Source: an uncultured Ruminococcus sp.
Lineage (GTDB): Bacteria > Bacillota > Clostridia > Oscillospirales > Ruminococcaceae
Assembly (NCBI GenBank): GCA_900543105.1
Contig: UQQA01000010.1
Coordinates: forward strand, 1 to 34,400
Direction: 5' to 3'
DNA: 34,400 nucleotides
The notes below the pieces were generated by a model that saw only the letters and a list, made by a program, of their open reading frames with translations, was not told the DNA's origin and made no database searches. The translations under genes were made by a program, and so were the position numbers. Below are positions 1 through 8,167 of this stretch, in pieces. Each line of letters starts with the position of its first letter. Position 1 is the stretch's first letter.

Positions 1-48
1 TATTAAAATAAAGTAAACAGTTATTATAAGGAAGTGAACCCGTTAGTT

Positions 49-1041
49 ATGATAAATCCTGATGAATGCCCATACTTTCTCAATGATTTTTTCACATATC
101 AGCGTGTGGTTTTGCTGAAATCCGAGAAAACGATAGAAGCATATTACATTGATCTGCGGGTATTCCTGCGATATTTAAAGGTAAAAAAGGGCGCTGTTTC
201 CAAAAACACGCCGTTTAAAAATATTGATATTTCCGATATTCCGATAGAATATATAAAGTCGCTGACGAAGCTTGACATTCTGCAGTATCTTAACTATGTC
301 GCTGCCGAGCGCAACAATTCGGCAAAAACGAGACACAGAAAGCTTGCTTCGATACGGCTGTTTTTCAGATGTATGTACCGCGATCTCGGACTTATCGATT
401 CCGATCCCGCAAAGGATGTTGACTATCCGAAAATGCCCGATCATCTCCCGAAATTTTTAACGCTTGACGAAAGCATCAATCTGCTTGAAAATATGAACAC
501 CGATGACCCGTTTTACCTGCGTGATTACTGTATTGTGACACTTTTTATAAACTGCGGAATGCGTCTGAGCGAGCTTGTCGGACTGAATATGCAGGATGTA
601 AATCTTGATGAGCGTTCGATGCGCCTGCTCGGAAAGGGCAACAAGGAACGCATCATTCACATAAATGATGCGTGTGCCGATGCCATAATCACCTATCTTC
701 CTACCAGAAAACAGTCCGATAAAGAACCCAATGCGCTCTTTTTGAGCAAGCAGGGTTCAAGGCTCTGCAACAGACGGGTTGAGCAGATAGTTGACAACGC
801 TCTGCGCGACAGCAATCTTGACCACCGCGGATTTTCTACACATAAGCTTCGCCACACTGCCGCAACACTGATGTATCAGCACGGCAATGTCGATCCGCTC
901 ATGCTCAAAGAAATACTCGGCCACAAAAGCATTTCAACGACCGAAATTTATACGCATATCTCAAACGAGGGGCTAAAGCAGGCAATGGACGCTTCTCCCC
1001 TTGCAAATATCAAGAACAAAAACAAACCGCCCAAGGAATGA
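49..1041 (+). CDS. Tyrosine recombinase, XerC/XerD type
   Basis: Site-specific DNA strand exchange enzyme of the tyrosine recombinase (phage integrase) family. An N-terminal SAM-like core-binding domain covers about residues 10-110 and the catalytic domain about 130-320. From the ATG at 49 the catalytic set is complete: Arg172 (in GMRLSEL), a Lys in the LGKGNKER beta-hairpin, His265 and Arg268 (HKLRH), His292 (LGHKS) and the nucleophile Tyr301 (IYTHIS). The length of about 330 residues is slightly above the usual 295-305 of Xer proteins because of a longer N-terminus. The frame also opens at GTG 34, but AAGGAAG at 28-34 overlaps that codon, so ATG 49 is preferred although its spacing is long. 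It stands alone and converges on the spoVM operon. Chromosome-dimer resolution is the likely role. A mobile-element integrase is less likely because no att repeats or element genes are visible. Confidence 0.85.
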   Translation: MINPDECPYFLNDFFTYQRVVLLKSEKTIEAYYIDLRVFLRYLKVKKGAVSKNTPFKNIDISDIPIEYIKSLTKLDILQYLNYVAAERNNSAKTRHRKLASIRLFFRCMYRDLGLIDSDPAKDVDYPKMPDHLPKFLTLDESINLLENMNTDDPFYLRDYCIVTLFINCGMRLSELVGLNMQDVNLDERSMRLLGKGNKERIIHINDACADAIITYLPTRKQSDKEPNALFLSKQGSRLCNRRVEQIVDNALRDSNLDHRGFSTHKLRHTAATLMYQHGNVDPLMLKEILGHKSISTTEIYTHISNEGLKQAMDASPLANIKNKNKPPKE

Positions 1042-1066
1042 TTTTTCCTCGGGCGGTCATTTTTAG
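1026..1066 (+). terminator. Bidirectional intrinsic terminator between xer and spoVM
   Basis: The arms ACCGCCC-a-AGGAA (1026-1038) and TTCCT-c-GGGCGGT (1045-1057) pair with one mismatch, and the stem includes the recombinase stop codon. A T run follows on the plus strand. On the minus strand the same stem is followed by TTTGTTTTTG, so it can also end the long operon that finishes with spoVM. Confidence 0.85.
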
Positions 1067-1152
1067 CTGTCGCTGTCGTCTTTTTTTATCCGAAAGATTA
1101 TCCGAAAAATGTTTGCGAGCATTTTAGGACTTTTGATAACTACGACTTTCAT
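1063..1152 (-). CDS. spoVM: Stage V sporulation protein M (SpoVM), 29 aa
   Basis: A 29-codon reading frame encodes MKVVVIKSPKMLANIFRII (first 19 residues), then FRIKKDDSDS and TAA. The start MKxxxIKxPK, a hydrophobic/amphipathic middle (LANIFRIIFRI) and a charged tail match Bacillus SpoVM, a 26-residue amphipathic helix. In that family SpoVM sits on the convex outer forespore membrane, anchors the SpoIVA coat basement layer and interacts with FtsH. A strong ribosome site (GGAGGAG) lies 4 bases before the ATG. Position supports the call: in Bacillus subtilis spoVM directly follows thiN, as here. A 16-base inverted repeat overlaps the ribosome site. The gene is below usual gene-finder length limits and may be missing from automatic annotation. 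Expression in the mother cell is expected from the family, but no convincing sporulation promoter could be placed. Confidence 0.85.
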   Translation of the reverse strand: MKVVVIKSPKMLANIFRIIFRIKKDDSDS

Positions 1153-1162
1153 AATATCTCCT

Positions 1163-1178
1163 CCAAACTTTAGTTTGG
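1163..1178 (-). repeat. Inverted repeat overlapping the spoVM ribosome site
   Basis: CCAAAC-TTTA-GTTTGG is a perfect 6-bp inverted repeat with a 4-base loop. Read on the minus strand, its 3' arm (GTTTGG) shares two bases with the GGAGGAG ribosome site of spoVM. It could be an RNA hairpin that modulates translation, an mRNA end protector or a DNA operator. The sequence alone does not decide between these. Confidence 0.5.
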
Positions 1179-1207
1179 TATATATTATGCTTAAGTCGGA
1201 AAAATGG

Positions 1208-1834
1208 TTACAAAATCTCCTTTTTTGAGTAGATTATGAGGACTTTTCCCTTTGAAAGCTCAATTTCTGCATATTCCTTTACAAATTCATTGCTCACACC
1301 GAGCGGAAAGCTTCGTGCAATGACCGAATCCTGCAATTCGTATTTCGTTCCGCTTATAGAAACCACTGATTCATCTGTAAGCGACAAAACTGAAAAATAG
1401 CAGTTTTTGTCAGCCTTATATCTGCTTTTTCCAACGCCTTTGATATAAACGGCGTTGTTTTCATCGAAAATTGTACCGAAAACACCATGCTCATAAATAT
1501 ATTCAAGCGTTTGAAGTGCCGCTATCGTATGGTCGAACCTGCCGCCCGTTGCTCCGAGAATAAAAATTTTATCAAAACCGAGCGAAAGAGCTTTTTTTAC
1601 TGCAATCATAAGGTCGGTATCGTCTTTTTCGGGTTTAAAGCGAACTATCTCGCAATTGTATTCGGTCGGAACTTCACAGCTGTCAAAATCGCCCATAATA
1701 ATATCGGGTTCAACGCCGAAGCCTTTCAGATGAGAGATACCGCTGTCAGCCGCGATGATGAAAGCATCATTTGGTATCTTTATGAAACTGTAATTTTCAA
1801 TTTTTGCTCCGCCGAAAATATAGCATTCGCTCAT
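1208..1834 (-). CDS. thiN: Thiamine pyrophosphokinase
   Basis: Transfers pyrophosphate from ATP to thiamine to give thiamine diphosphate, the cofactor form, in the cytoplasm. Family motifs are in order: AADSG near the N-terminus, DIIMGDFDS, the acidic KDDTD that binds Mg-ATP, and GATGGRFDHT for substrate binding. A C-terminal beta domain follows (about residues 135-208). The length of about 208 residues is normal. The ATG at 1834 overlaps the rsgA stop by four bases (ATGA), the usual sign of translational coupling. An in-frame ATG at 1849 has its only purine-rich stretch directly against the codon and is less likely. The neighbours rsgA upstream and spoVM downstream reproduce the Bacillus order, except that rpe, which lies between rsgA and thiN in B. 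subtilis, is absent. Confidence 0.93.
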   Translation of the reverse strand: MSECYIFGGAKIENYSFIKIPNDAFIIAADSGISHLKGFGVEPDIIMGDFDSCEVPTEYNCEIVRFKPEKDDTDLMIAVKKALSLGFDKIFILGATGGRFDHTIAALQTLEYIYEHGVFGTIFDENNAVYIKGVGKSRYKADKNCYFSVLSLTDESVVSISGTKYELQDSVIARSFPLGVSNEFVKEYAEIELSKGKVLIIYSKKEIL

Positions 1835-2706
1835 TTTCCGATTTTCCATTCCTTTATCTGCTTTGCTTCTTCATACATGGCAACATAGCTTTCGTGGCGT
1901 GACGACGGTATGGCTCCGCTTTTCACGGCCTCGATCACAGCACAGCCTTTTTCCTTTGTGTGCGAACAATCGGGAAAGCGGCACTTGCCAAAGTATTCTC
2001 CAAACTCATTAAAGCAGCCTGCAAGTTCGTCTTTTAAGATAATATCGTATTTATTTGTTTCAAATGTAGAAAATCCCGGTGTGTCAGCAACGAGTGCTCT
2101 GTTTTTCATCTCGAACATTTCAACGTGGCGAGTTGTGTGTCTGCCTCTGCCAAGCTTTTGGCTTATTTCGCCCGTCGCACGAACAGTATCGGTGTCAAGG
2201 TGATTGAGCAATGTAGATTTTCCAACGCCTGTATTTCCTGTAAAGGCGCAAAGCTTTCCAGCTATCTTATCATAAAGCGCTTTAAAACTGCTTTCGTCTG
2301 AATAATCTATCACAAATACCTCTGCACCCGAATCCTTATATATTTCCGTTATCGAATCATCAGCCTTTATATCCGATTTTGTAATGGCAATGAGCGGCTT
2401 TATCCCCTTGAAAACGCATATCGCAATAAATTTATCAAGGAGCAGAAAATTCGGCGATGGCTCACAGGTCGAAACCACAAATATCATATAATCGAGATTT
2501 GCAAGCGGCGGTCGGATAAGCTCGTTTTTTCTCGGCATTATCTCCGAGATAACCCCGTCCGATACAACAACTTCATCACCGACACATGGCGAGATATTCT
2601 GCTTTCGGAATATTCCTCTCGCCTTACATTCCATAATGCCCAAGGGGGACTTTACAGAATAAAGTCCCCCGATAGATTTGATTATCAATCCTTTTGTTTG
2701 ATCCAT
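1831..2706 (-). CDS. rsgA: Ribosome small subunit-dependent GTPase RsgA (CpgA)
   Basis: Late 30S assembly GTPase with circularly permuted G motifs. An N-terminal OB fold (about residues 1-65) precedes the GTPase core, where G4 TKSD (109-112) comes before the P-loop GNTGVGKST (157-165) and G3 DTPG. The C-terminal zinc region has the expected Cys/His pattern (CRFPDCSH followed by KGC). The length of 291 residues is typical. It starts 4 bases after the prkC stop and overlaps thiN by four bases, so it is translated within the signalling and ribosome operon. In Bacillus subtilis the orthologue CpgA is a substrate of the PrkC kinase, so the prkC-rsgA adjacency probably has functional meaning here too (inference). 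Confidence 0.95.
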   Translation of the reverse strand: MDQTKGLIIKSIGGLYSVKSPLGIMECKARGIFRKQNISPCVGDEVVVSDGVISEIMPRKNELIRPPLANLDYMIFVVSTCEPSPNFLLLDKFIAICVFKGIKPLIAITKSDIKADDSITEIYKDSGAEVFVIDYSDESSFKALYDKIAGKLCAFTGNTGVGKSTLLNHLDTDTVRATGEISQKLGRGRHTTRHVEMFEMKNRALVADTPGFSTFETNKYDIILKDELAGCFNEFGEYFGKCRFPDCSHTKEKGCAVIEAVKSGAIPSSRHESYVAMYEEAKQIKEWKIGK

Positions 2707-2710
2707 AATA

Positions 2711-4939
2711 TTAATATCCGTTCAGAAGTTCGTTCCAGAAATCTTCATCGTTAAGGTCAACGTAATCATTGTTGTCGTCCGAACCGTCATCATTGTAGTT
2801 GGGTTCTGTTTCAGTCTGTACTTCCGCAAACAGATTTCGGAGAAGTTCCTTTTCAAAGTTTGTTTCGGTAACAGTATTTTCGTCAAAATTGATCTCATAT
2901 TCGCCGATAGTTGCGTTTTCATTTGTTCCGTTGTTTATCGCTTCAAGGATAATGGTTTCAAGACCGCTGCCCTTTACTGTGATAGAAACGGTTTTCGCAT
3001 AAGCGATATTGTCGATCTGCTCCGTTCCGATTATCTTTCCGTTGTAGTAGCAGTTGAATGTTACCGAACCGCTGTCGATATTGCTCGGTATCTTAAATGT
3101 GATAACCGCTTCTTCTTCGGGAACAACACCCGTACTTACCGTAAGAATAATGGTTGACTTTATCGGAACAATGTTTGCTGAACCATCTTCGCCGACAGCA
3201 GGTATCGACTGTTCAATAACCGTGTTTTCAGGCTCTGCCGAATCGGATTTCATGACCTGAACGGTAAATTTATCCTTGAGGAGTTCCTTTGCCTTGTCAA
3301 GATCCTGACCAACAACATTGGGAACGATAACGTCCTGCTCCTCCGGTCCACGGCTTACATAGAGATAAACAGTTGAGCCGTATTCTGCCTGCTCATTTCG
3401 TGCAGGGTCGGTCATAATTACATAGTCCTTATCGACTTCATCATCGCATACGCTCATAATTATAACGTTGAAGCCCTCATTATTTGCAAGCATATTCTGT
3501 GCAGTTGCGGAGTCAAGACCGTAAACATTCGGTATTGAAACCATTCGGGGACCTTTGCTGACGGTTACCTTTACTTCGACCTGACCGACAAGATAATCGC
3601 GTCCCTCGGCAGGTGTCTGAAAGATGATAGCACCCTCGGGATATTCGGAAGAATATTCCTGAGATTCAACGGTTATATCGCTAAAGCTGCTTGCATAATA
3701 AGTTTTTACTTCCTGAAAACTGTAACCAACAAGATTAGGCATCTTTCCTACCTTAGTATCTTCATCGCTGAGTTTTCTAATAATAGCAAGTGCAGAAAAT
3801 GCCACAACGATAATAAGGATACCGGCCGCAATAGCTGTAAGAATTACAACAAGATAGGAGGATTTTGAAACCTTTTCATCGTCCTCATAATCATCGTAAT
3901 CATCATAATCCTCATCATAGTCGTCCTTTTGGGACTTGGTCTTTACCTTTGTTTTTGTCTTTGCGGCAGCGTGTTCTCCTGCCTTGTCGTGAGCGGGCTT
4001 TGAAGCCTTTTCGTTTCCTGCAGCTTCATAGGCGGCAGCGGCTCTTGAAACAGCATTTGCGTTATAATATTGTGTCTTTTCGGAAAGATATTTATATTCG
4101 AAAACAATGCTCGGATTTTTCTTGAATTCTTCAATATCCTTTATCATCTCGGAGGCGGACTGATAACGCTTTGAAGGCTCTTTCTGCATTGCACGGACAA
4201 CGATCTCTTCAAGTCCCTCGGGAATGGAATCGTTGATCTCACGCGGCATCTTGGGTTCGTTCTGCATATGCATAAGCGCAACAGTCACAGGATTATCCGC
4301 ATCAAAAGGCTTTACACCCGTGAGCATCTCATACATCATTACACCAACGGAATAGATATCGCTCTTTTCATCGGTGATATCTCCCCTTGCCTGCTCAGGA
4401 CTGATATAATGAACAGAGCCGATAGCCTTGTCGGAGATAGTCTTTCCCTCTTCACGTGCAAAGCGCGCAATGCCGAAGTCCATGACCTTTATCTGACCGT
4501 CGGGGAAAAGCATAATATTCTGCGGCTTGATGTCACGGTGAACAATTCCTCTGTCGTGAGCATGCTGGAGCGCCTTAAGTATCTGAATGATGAAGTGAAC
4601 GGTGTCCTTCCATTTGAGCACACCCTGCTGTTCCATAAATTCTTTGAGCGTAATGCCGTCGATATACTCCATAACGATAAACTGAAGCTTATCGGAGAAG
4701 CCAACATCGAATACCTTTACGATATTAGGGTGTGACAAAACAGCAATTGCCTTGGATTCGTTGCGAAAACGCCGTACGAAATCCTCATTGTCCGCAAATT
4801 CGTTTTTGAGGATCTTTACCGCGACAACTCTGTTTTCGAGAAGATCATTGGCCTTGTAAACATCAGCCATGCCGCCCACACCTATAAGTTCGGTGATCTC
4901 ATAGCGGCCGTCGATCTTCTTGCCTATGTTTTTATCCAT
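2711..4939 (-). CDS. prkC: PASTA-domain Ser/Thr protein kinase (PrkC/StkP type)
   Basis: Membrane kinase that senses muropeptides or lipid II outside the cell and phosphorylates Ser/Thr targets inside. The kinase domain (about residues 10-275) has the Gly loop GVGGMADVY, Lys42 in VAVKIL, the catalytic loop HRDIKPQN (Asp136) and DFG (Asp154). A basic/acidic cytoplasmic linker with a YDD-rich stretch precedes one membrane helix (about 360-385). Three PASTA repeats follow (about 398-463, 464-533, 534-605). The last about 135 residues form a beta-rich segment resembling the Ig-like ends of some PrkC proteins, then an Asn/Asp-rich acidic tail. The start at 4939 is chosen because AGGAG lies 8 bases upstream. 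An in-frame ATG at 4972 lacks a ribosome site. It is paired with the prpC phosphatase upstream. Confidence 0.95.
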   Translation of the reverse strand: MDKNIGKKIDGRYEITELIGVGGMADVYKANDLLENRVVAVKILKNEFADNEDFVRRFRNESKAIAVLSHPNIVKVFDVGFSDKLQFIVMEYIDGITLKEFMEQQGVLKWKDTVHFIIQILKALQHAHDRGIVHRDIKPQNIMLFPDGQIKVMDFGIARFAREEGKTISDKAIGSVHYISPEQARGDITDEKSDIYSVGVMMYEMLTGVKPFDADNPVTVALMHMQNEPKMPREINDSIPEGLEEIVVRAMQKEPSKRYQSASEMIKDIEEFKKNPSIVFEYKYLSEKTQYYNANAVSRAAAAYEAAGNEKASKPAHDKAGEHAAAKTKTKVKTKSQKDDYDEDYDDYDDYEDDEKVSKSSYLVVILTAIAAGILIIVVAFSALAIIRKLSDEDTKVGKMPNLVGYSFQEVKTYYASSFSDITVESQEYSSEYPEGAIIFQTPAEGRDYLVGQVEVKVTVSKGPRMVSIPNVYGLDSATAQNMLANNEGFNVIIMSVCDDEVDKDYVIMTDPARNEQAEYGSTVYLYVSRGPEEQDVIVPNVVGQDLDKAKELLKDKFTVQVMKSDSAEPENTVIEQSIPAVGEDGSANIVPIKSTIILTVSTGVVPEEEAVITFKIPSNIDSGSVTFNCYYNGKIIGTEQIDNIAYAKTVSITVKGSGLETIILEAINNGTNENATIGEYEINFDENTVTETNFEKELLRNLFAEVQTETEPNYNDDGSDDNNDYVDLNDEDFWNELLNGY

Positions 4940-5025
4940 TAACTTCACTCCTGTAAAAAAATCGTACTTCATCCTTAATCCAATGAAATGCCGGTTTCCG
5001 ATAAACTTTGTACAGAAACCATTAT

Positions 5026-5748
5026 TTATTTTATGACGGCAACCGATATATTATCATTGCCGCCGTTTTCAAGCGCAATTTTTATAAGTTCTGACGGAAT
5101 GTTTTCGGGTGAAGCCGAAGAAGCTATCCTAAACATATCGTCCTCACTGCAGTTGTTGGTAAGTCCGTCCGAACATAGCAGCACCGCAGTATTTTCGTCT
5201 GCGTCAAGAACAAAATAATCGGGTGAGATCATATCCTTAACGCCGACAGCCTTGGTTATGTAGTTTTTCTGTGGGTGGGTCTTCATGTCTTCGTAAGAGA
5301 TCTCGCCGTTTTCGTACATACGCATAACAACAGTGTGATCCTTGGTAATAAGGTCTATCTTCTCGCCGATGCGATAAGCACGTGAATCCCCGACATTTAC
5401 AACATGGACTTTATTGCCGACTTTCAACGCTATGACGCAGGTAGTTCCCATACCAGACATATTTTCGTCCGACCACGCAACATCGTAAACAACAGCGTTT
5501 GCAGTGGTCACAGCCGAAATAAGAAGATTTTTTATCGAATTATCGTCATAATCGCGGCGAAAAACCTTTGTGATGCGGTCGTAAATGACTTGAATAGCGC
5601 GTTCGCTCGCTTCACTTCCTGCATTTTCTCCGCCCATACCGTCACAGATAACAGCAAACACTGCATCATCTGCAAGAACTCCTGTACGAACTCTGTCCTG
5701 GTTTTCTTTTCGAGTCAAACCAATATTCGTATCGGAAAAAGCATACAT
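5026..5748 (-). CDS. prpC: PP2C-family protein phosphatase (PrpC/Stp1)
   Basis: Metal-dependent Ser/Thr phosphatase that reverses PrkC phosphorylation. All PP2C metal and core motifs are visible: ENQDR, VICDGMGG, GMGTTCV, NVGDSRAYRI, LLCSDGLTNN and GGNDNISV. It is a single compact domain of about 240 residues without a membrane segment, as usual for this partner. The start is uncertain. ATG 5748 gives the usual short N-terminus before the SDTNIG strand, with AAAGGA about 14 bases upstream. GTG 5760 has the same AAAGGA only 2 bases away. It lies between rlmN and prkC in the conserved Firmicutes order, and 86 bases separate it from prkC. Confidence 0.94.
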   Translation of the reverse strand: MYAFSDTNIGLTRKENQDRVRTGVLADDAVFAVICDGMGGENAGSEASERAIQVIYDRITKVFRRDYDDNSIKNLLISAVTTANAVVYDVAWSDENMSGMGTTCVIALKVGNKVHVVNVGDSRAYRIGEKIDLITKDHTVVMRMYENGEISYEDMKTHPQKNYITKAVGVKDMISPDYFVLDADENTAVLLCSDGLTNNCSEDDMFRIASSASPENIPSELIKIALENGGNDNISVAVIK

Positions 5749-5778
5749 CGCAGTATTCACCGTCCTTTCTATGATATA

Positions 5779-6804
5779 TCAGATCTCATATTCACGCCTG
5801 AGCTGTCCGCAGGCGGCGTTTATATCAGCGCCGAGAGTGCGCCTTGTTGTAGCATTAAGTCCGCCCTTTATGAGCATTTCCTCAAATTTTTCAAGTGATT
5901 TTCTGTCTGCCTTGAAGTCGCGTTCCTTTATCTCATTTACAGGGATAAGATTAACGTGACAGTTCATATTTTTGAGCAGCTTTATAAGCCCTGCCGCATC
6001 TTCGGGCGAATCATTGACACCGTGGATAACGGAATATTCAAAGCTAATTCTTCTGCCGGTCTTATCAATGTAATCACGGCAGGCCTGCAAAAGCTCGCTG
6101 ATGCAGAAACGGTTGTTTACGGGCATTATCTCGCTGCGCTTTTTATCTGTTACCGCATGGAGAGAGATAGAAAGCGTCAGTCCGAATTTATACTCCGCAA
6201 GGTCATATATCCTGTTCACAAGTCCGCAGGTAGAAAGCGAAACATGGCGCAGGCTCATATTCTTGCCCGTTTCATAAGAGAGAAGCTGTAAAAACTTTAC
6301 AACATTGTCGAAGTTATCGAGCGGTTCGCCGATCCCCATAAGTACAAGACTGTCAACGTGCTTGCCGCTTTCCTTTTCGGCTGTATATATCTGCAGAAGC
6401 ATTTCCGACGGAAGAAGATTTCGTTTGAAGCCTGCAATGGTCGAAGCGCAGAAACGACAGCCCATTTTGCAGCCGACCTGCGTTGAAATACAAAGGCTGT
6501 TGCCGTGCTTGTACTCCATCATAACACACTCAACGTGGTTGCCATCCGAAAGCTCATATAGATATTTTACAGTATTATCTATATGAGATTCAAGCTTTTT
6601 TACTATATTTATACTATTTATACAAAACTCTTCATCAAGTTTTGTGCGCAATGACAATGAAATATTACTCATCTTGTCAAATTCCGACACTCTTTGTACA
6701 TGAAGCCACTCATATATCTGTTTTGCACGGAATTTTTTCTCGCCTATTTCTGCAAGTACCGCTTCAAGTTCTTCGAGTGAATAAGAAAGTATATCTTTTT
6801 TCAA
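5779..6804 (-). CDS. rlmN: Dual-specificity 23S rRNA/tRNA adenine-C2 methyltransferase RlmN
   Basis: Radical SAM enzyme that methylates C2 of A2503 in 23S rRNA and of A37 in some tRNAs. The cluster motif CKMGCRFC gives Cys112, Cys116 and Cys119. The resolving/methyl-carrying cysteine is near the end in NAACGQL (about Cys332). The length of 341 residues is normal. A TTG start at 6804 is chosen because GAGGTGA lies about 5 bases upstream and the protein then begins MKKDILSYSLEEL as in relatives. The in-frame GTG at 6813 is itself part of the ribosome site. It sits between rsmB and prpC in the same operon. Confidence 0.93.
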   Translation of the reverse strand: MKKDILSYSLEELEAVLAEIGEKKFRAKQIYEWLHVQRVSEFDKMSNISLSLRTKLDEEFCINSINIVKKLESHIDNTVKYLYELSDGNHVECVMMEYKHGNSLCISTQVGCKMGCRFCASTIAGFKRNLLPSEMLLQIYTAEKESGKHVDSLVLMGIGEPLDNFDNVVKFLQLLSYETGKNMSLRHVSLSTCGLVNRIYDLAEYKFGLTLSISLHAVTDKKRSEIMPVNNRFCISELLQACRDYIDKTGRRISFEYSVIHGVNDSPEDAAGLIKLLKNMNCHVNLIPVNEIKERDFKADRKSLEKFEEMLIKGGLNATTRRTLGADINAACGQLRREYEI

Positions 6805-6829
6805 AAATGTCACCTCATAGGTAAATATT

Positions 6830-8143
6830 TCAGTTTATCCTGCGTATTTTACTTATAAAAAAGCCCTCGCAATCAAAGCTTTCGGCAATTATCGAGGCTT
6901 TATATCCTCCGAAAGGAGTGCCGATATCCGTCAGGAAAGGAACTCCCTCAAAATCCTTGTTTTCTTTCAAAAATCTATCAATTACAAGTTCATTCTCTTC
7001 TTTAAGCACCGTGCAGGTCGAGTAAACAAGCTCTCCGCCGACTTTGAGATATTTTGAAGCCGTGTTCAGTATATCATACTGAATCTTCGGCAGTCCCTCA
7101 AATTTTTTCAAATCTGCATACTTTATTTCAGGCTTTGAACATATAACTCCCGTTCCGGAACAAGGCACATCACAAAGTATCTTATCAAATTTTGGAAAAC
7201 TTTCGTTATAAATTTTAGCATCATTCTGTAAAGCTTTTATACTTTTCAGTCCAAGCCGTTCAGTTCCGTTTCTTATAAGCTTAACTCTTTTATCATGAAG
7301 TTCACAAGCGTAAAGCTCACATTCGTCGCCCGTTACCTCTGTAACGGTGAATGCCTTTCCACCAGGAGCGGAGCATATATCAAGAATCTTCTCACCTTTT
7401 TTCGGTTCAAGTGCCGCACAGCAAAGCTGCGATGAAAGATCCTGAACATGATAATAACCTTTTTTGAAAAGTTCGTTATTCTCAACCGAACCGAAAGGTT
7501 CTGCTTCAAGACAGTTATCAAGAAGAGTACATTTTTTTACCGAAACTCCATTCATGGAAAAATCCGCTATAAGAGTATCGCAATCGGTTTTAGTATTGTT
7601 TACACGAAGATAAAGCTTGTGTGGTTCAAGCGACCGATTCAAAAATTCCGAAGCCTTATCTTCGCCGTACTGATCTATAAGCTTCTTCGCCAGGTCAGCT
7701 GAACAGGAATATTCAACGCAGAATTTCTGTATTCTATCCTTTGGTAATGCAAATTTTTTATCATCTCTTATAAAGCTGCGAAGCACAGCATTCACAAACG
7801 GCGCTGCACTCTTTTTCCCAAGCTGCTTTACAAGCTCGACAGACTCGTTCACTGCCGCATTATCGGGAACGGAATCCATATATAAAAGCTGGTAAATTCC
7901 CATACGAAGCGTTTCAAGAATGACAGCATCAAGCTTTTGTATCGGCTTTGAACTATAAAGCGAAATTATATAGTCAAGCGTTGCTTTACGTTCGATAACA
8001 CCATAGAAAAGACGTGAAATAAAAGCTTTGTCCCTCGCTGAAACATCGGAACACTGCAAAACTCCGTCGAGTGCAAGGTTTGAATATGCACTTTTTTCAA
8101 GCTTTTCAAGCAGTTCGCAAACGATCATTCTTGCAGACTTCAT
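6830..8143 (-). CDS. rsmB: 16S rRNA cytosine-C5 methyltransferase RsmB
   Basis: Forms m5C967 in 16S rRNA. An N-terminal NusB-like RNA-binding domain (about residues 1-135) joins a Rossmann methyltransferase. The AdoMet motif is CSAPGGKA, motif IV is CDVPCSGTG and motif VI is YSTCTVLKEENE, which carry the two cysteines used in the family mechanism. The length of 437 residues is usual. The start has AAAGGAG about 10 bases upstream. It lies directly downstream of the zinc protease gene and upstream of rlmN, so two rRNA methylases are made together. Confidence 0.94.
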   Translation of the reverse strand: MKSARMIVCELLEKLEKSAYSNLALDGVLQCSDVSARDKAFISRLFYGVIERKATLDYIISLYSSKPIQKLDAVILETLRMGIYQLLYMDSVPDNAAVNESVELVKQLGKKSAAPFVNAVLRSFIRDDKKFALPKDRIQKFCVEYSCSADLAKKLIDQYGEDKASEFLNRSLEPHKLYLRVNNTKTDCDTLIADFSMNGVSVKKCTLLDNCLEAEPFGSVENNELFKKGYYHVQDLSSQLCCAALEPKKGEKILDICSAPGGKAFTVTEVTGDECELYACELHDKRVKLIRNGTERLGLKSIKALQNDAKIYNESFPKFDKILCDVPCSGTGVICSKPEIKYADLKKFEGLPKIQYDILNTASKYLKVGGELVYSTCTVLKEENELVIDRFLKENKDFEGVPFLTDIGTPFGGYKASIIAESFDCEGFFISKIRRIN

Positions 8144-8167
8144 ATCAGCTTTTCTCCTTTATAAATT

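Noticed and set aside
49..1041. Recombinase as mark of an integrated element
   Set aside because: No attachment-site repeats, phage or conjugation genes, or tRNA target lie nearby, and the next genes are core genome in conserved order. A Xer-type housekeeping role is simpler.
1181..1190. CATAATA resembling a forespore sigma -10 box upstream of spoVM
   Set aside because: No matching -35 element at the right distance could be found, and the motif is A/T-rich enough to arise by chance.
3880..3925. Imperfect ATCATCGTAATC-type trinucleotide repeats
   Set aside because: They encode the Asp/Tyr-rich linker of PrkC in frame. This is low-complexity coding sequence, not a CRISPR or regulatory array.
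4940..5025. Possible hairpin GGTTTC...GAAACC between prpC and prkC
   Set aside because: The 6-bp stem has a long loop and no T run, and the 86-base gap shows no clear promoter. There is not enough to call a terminator or a switch.
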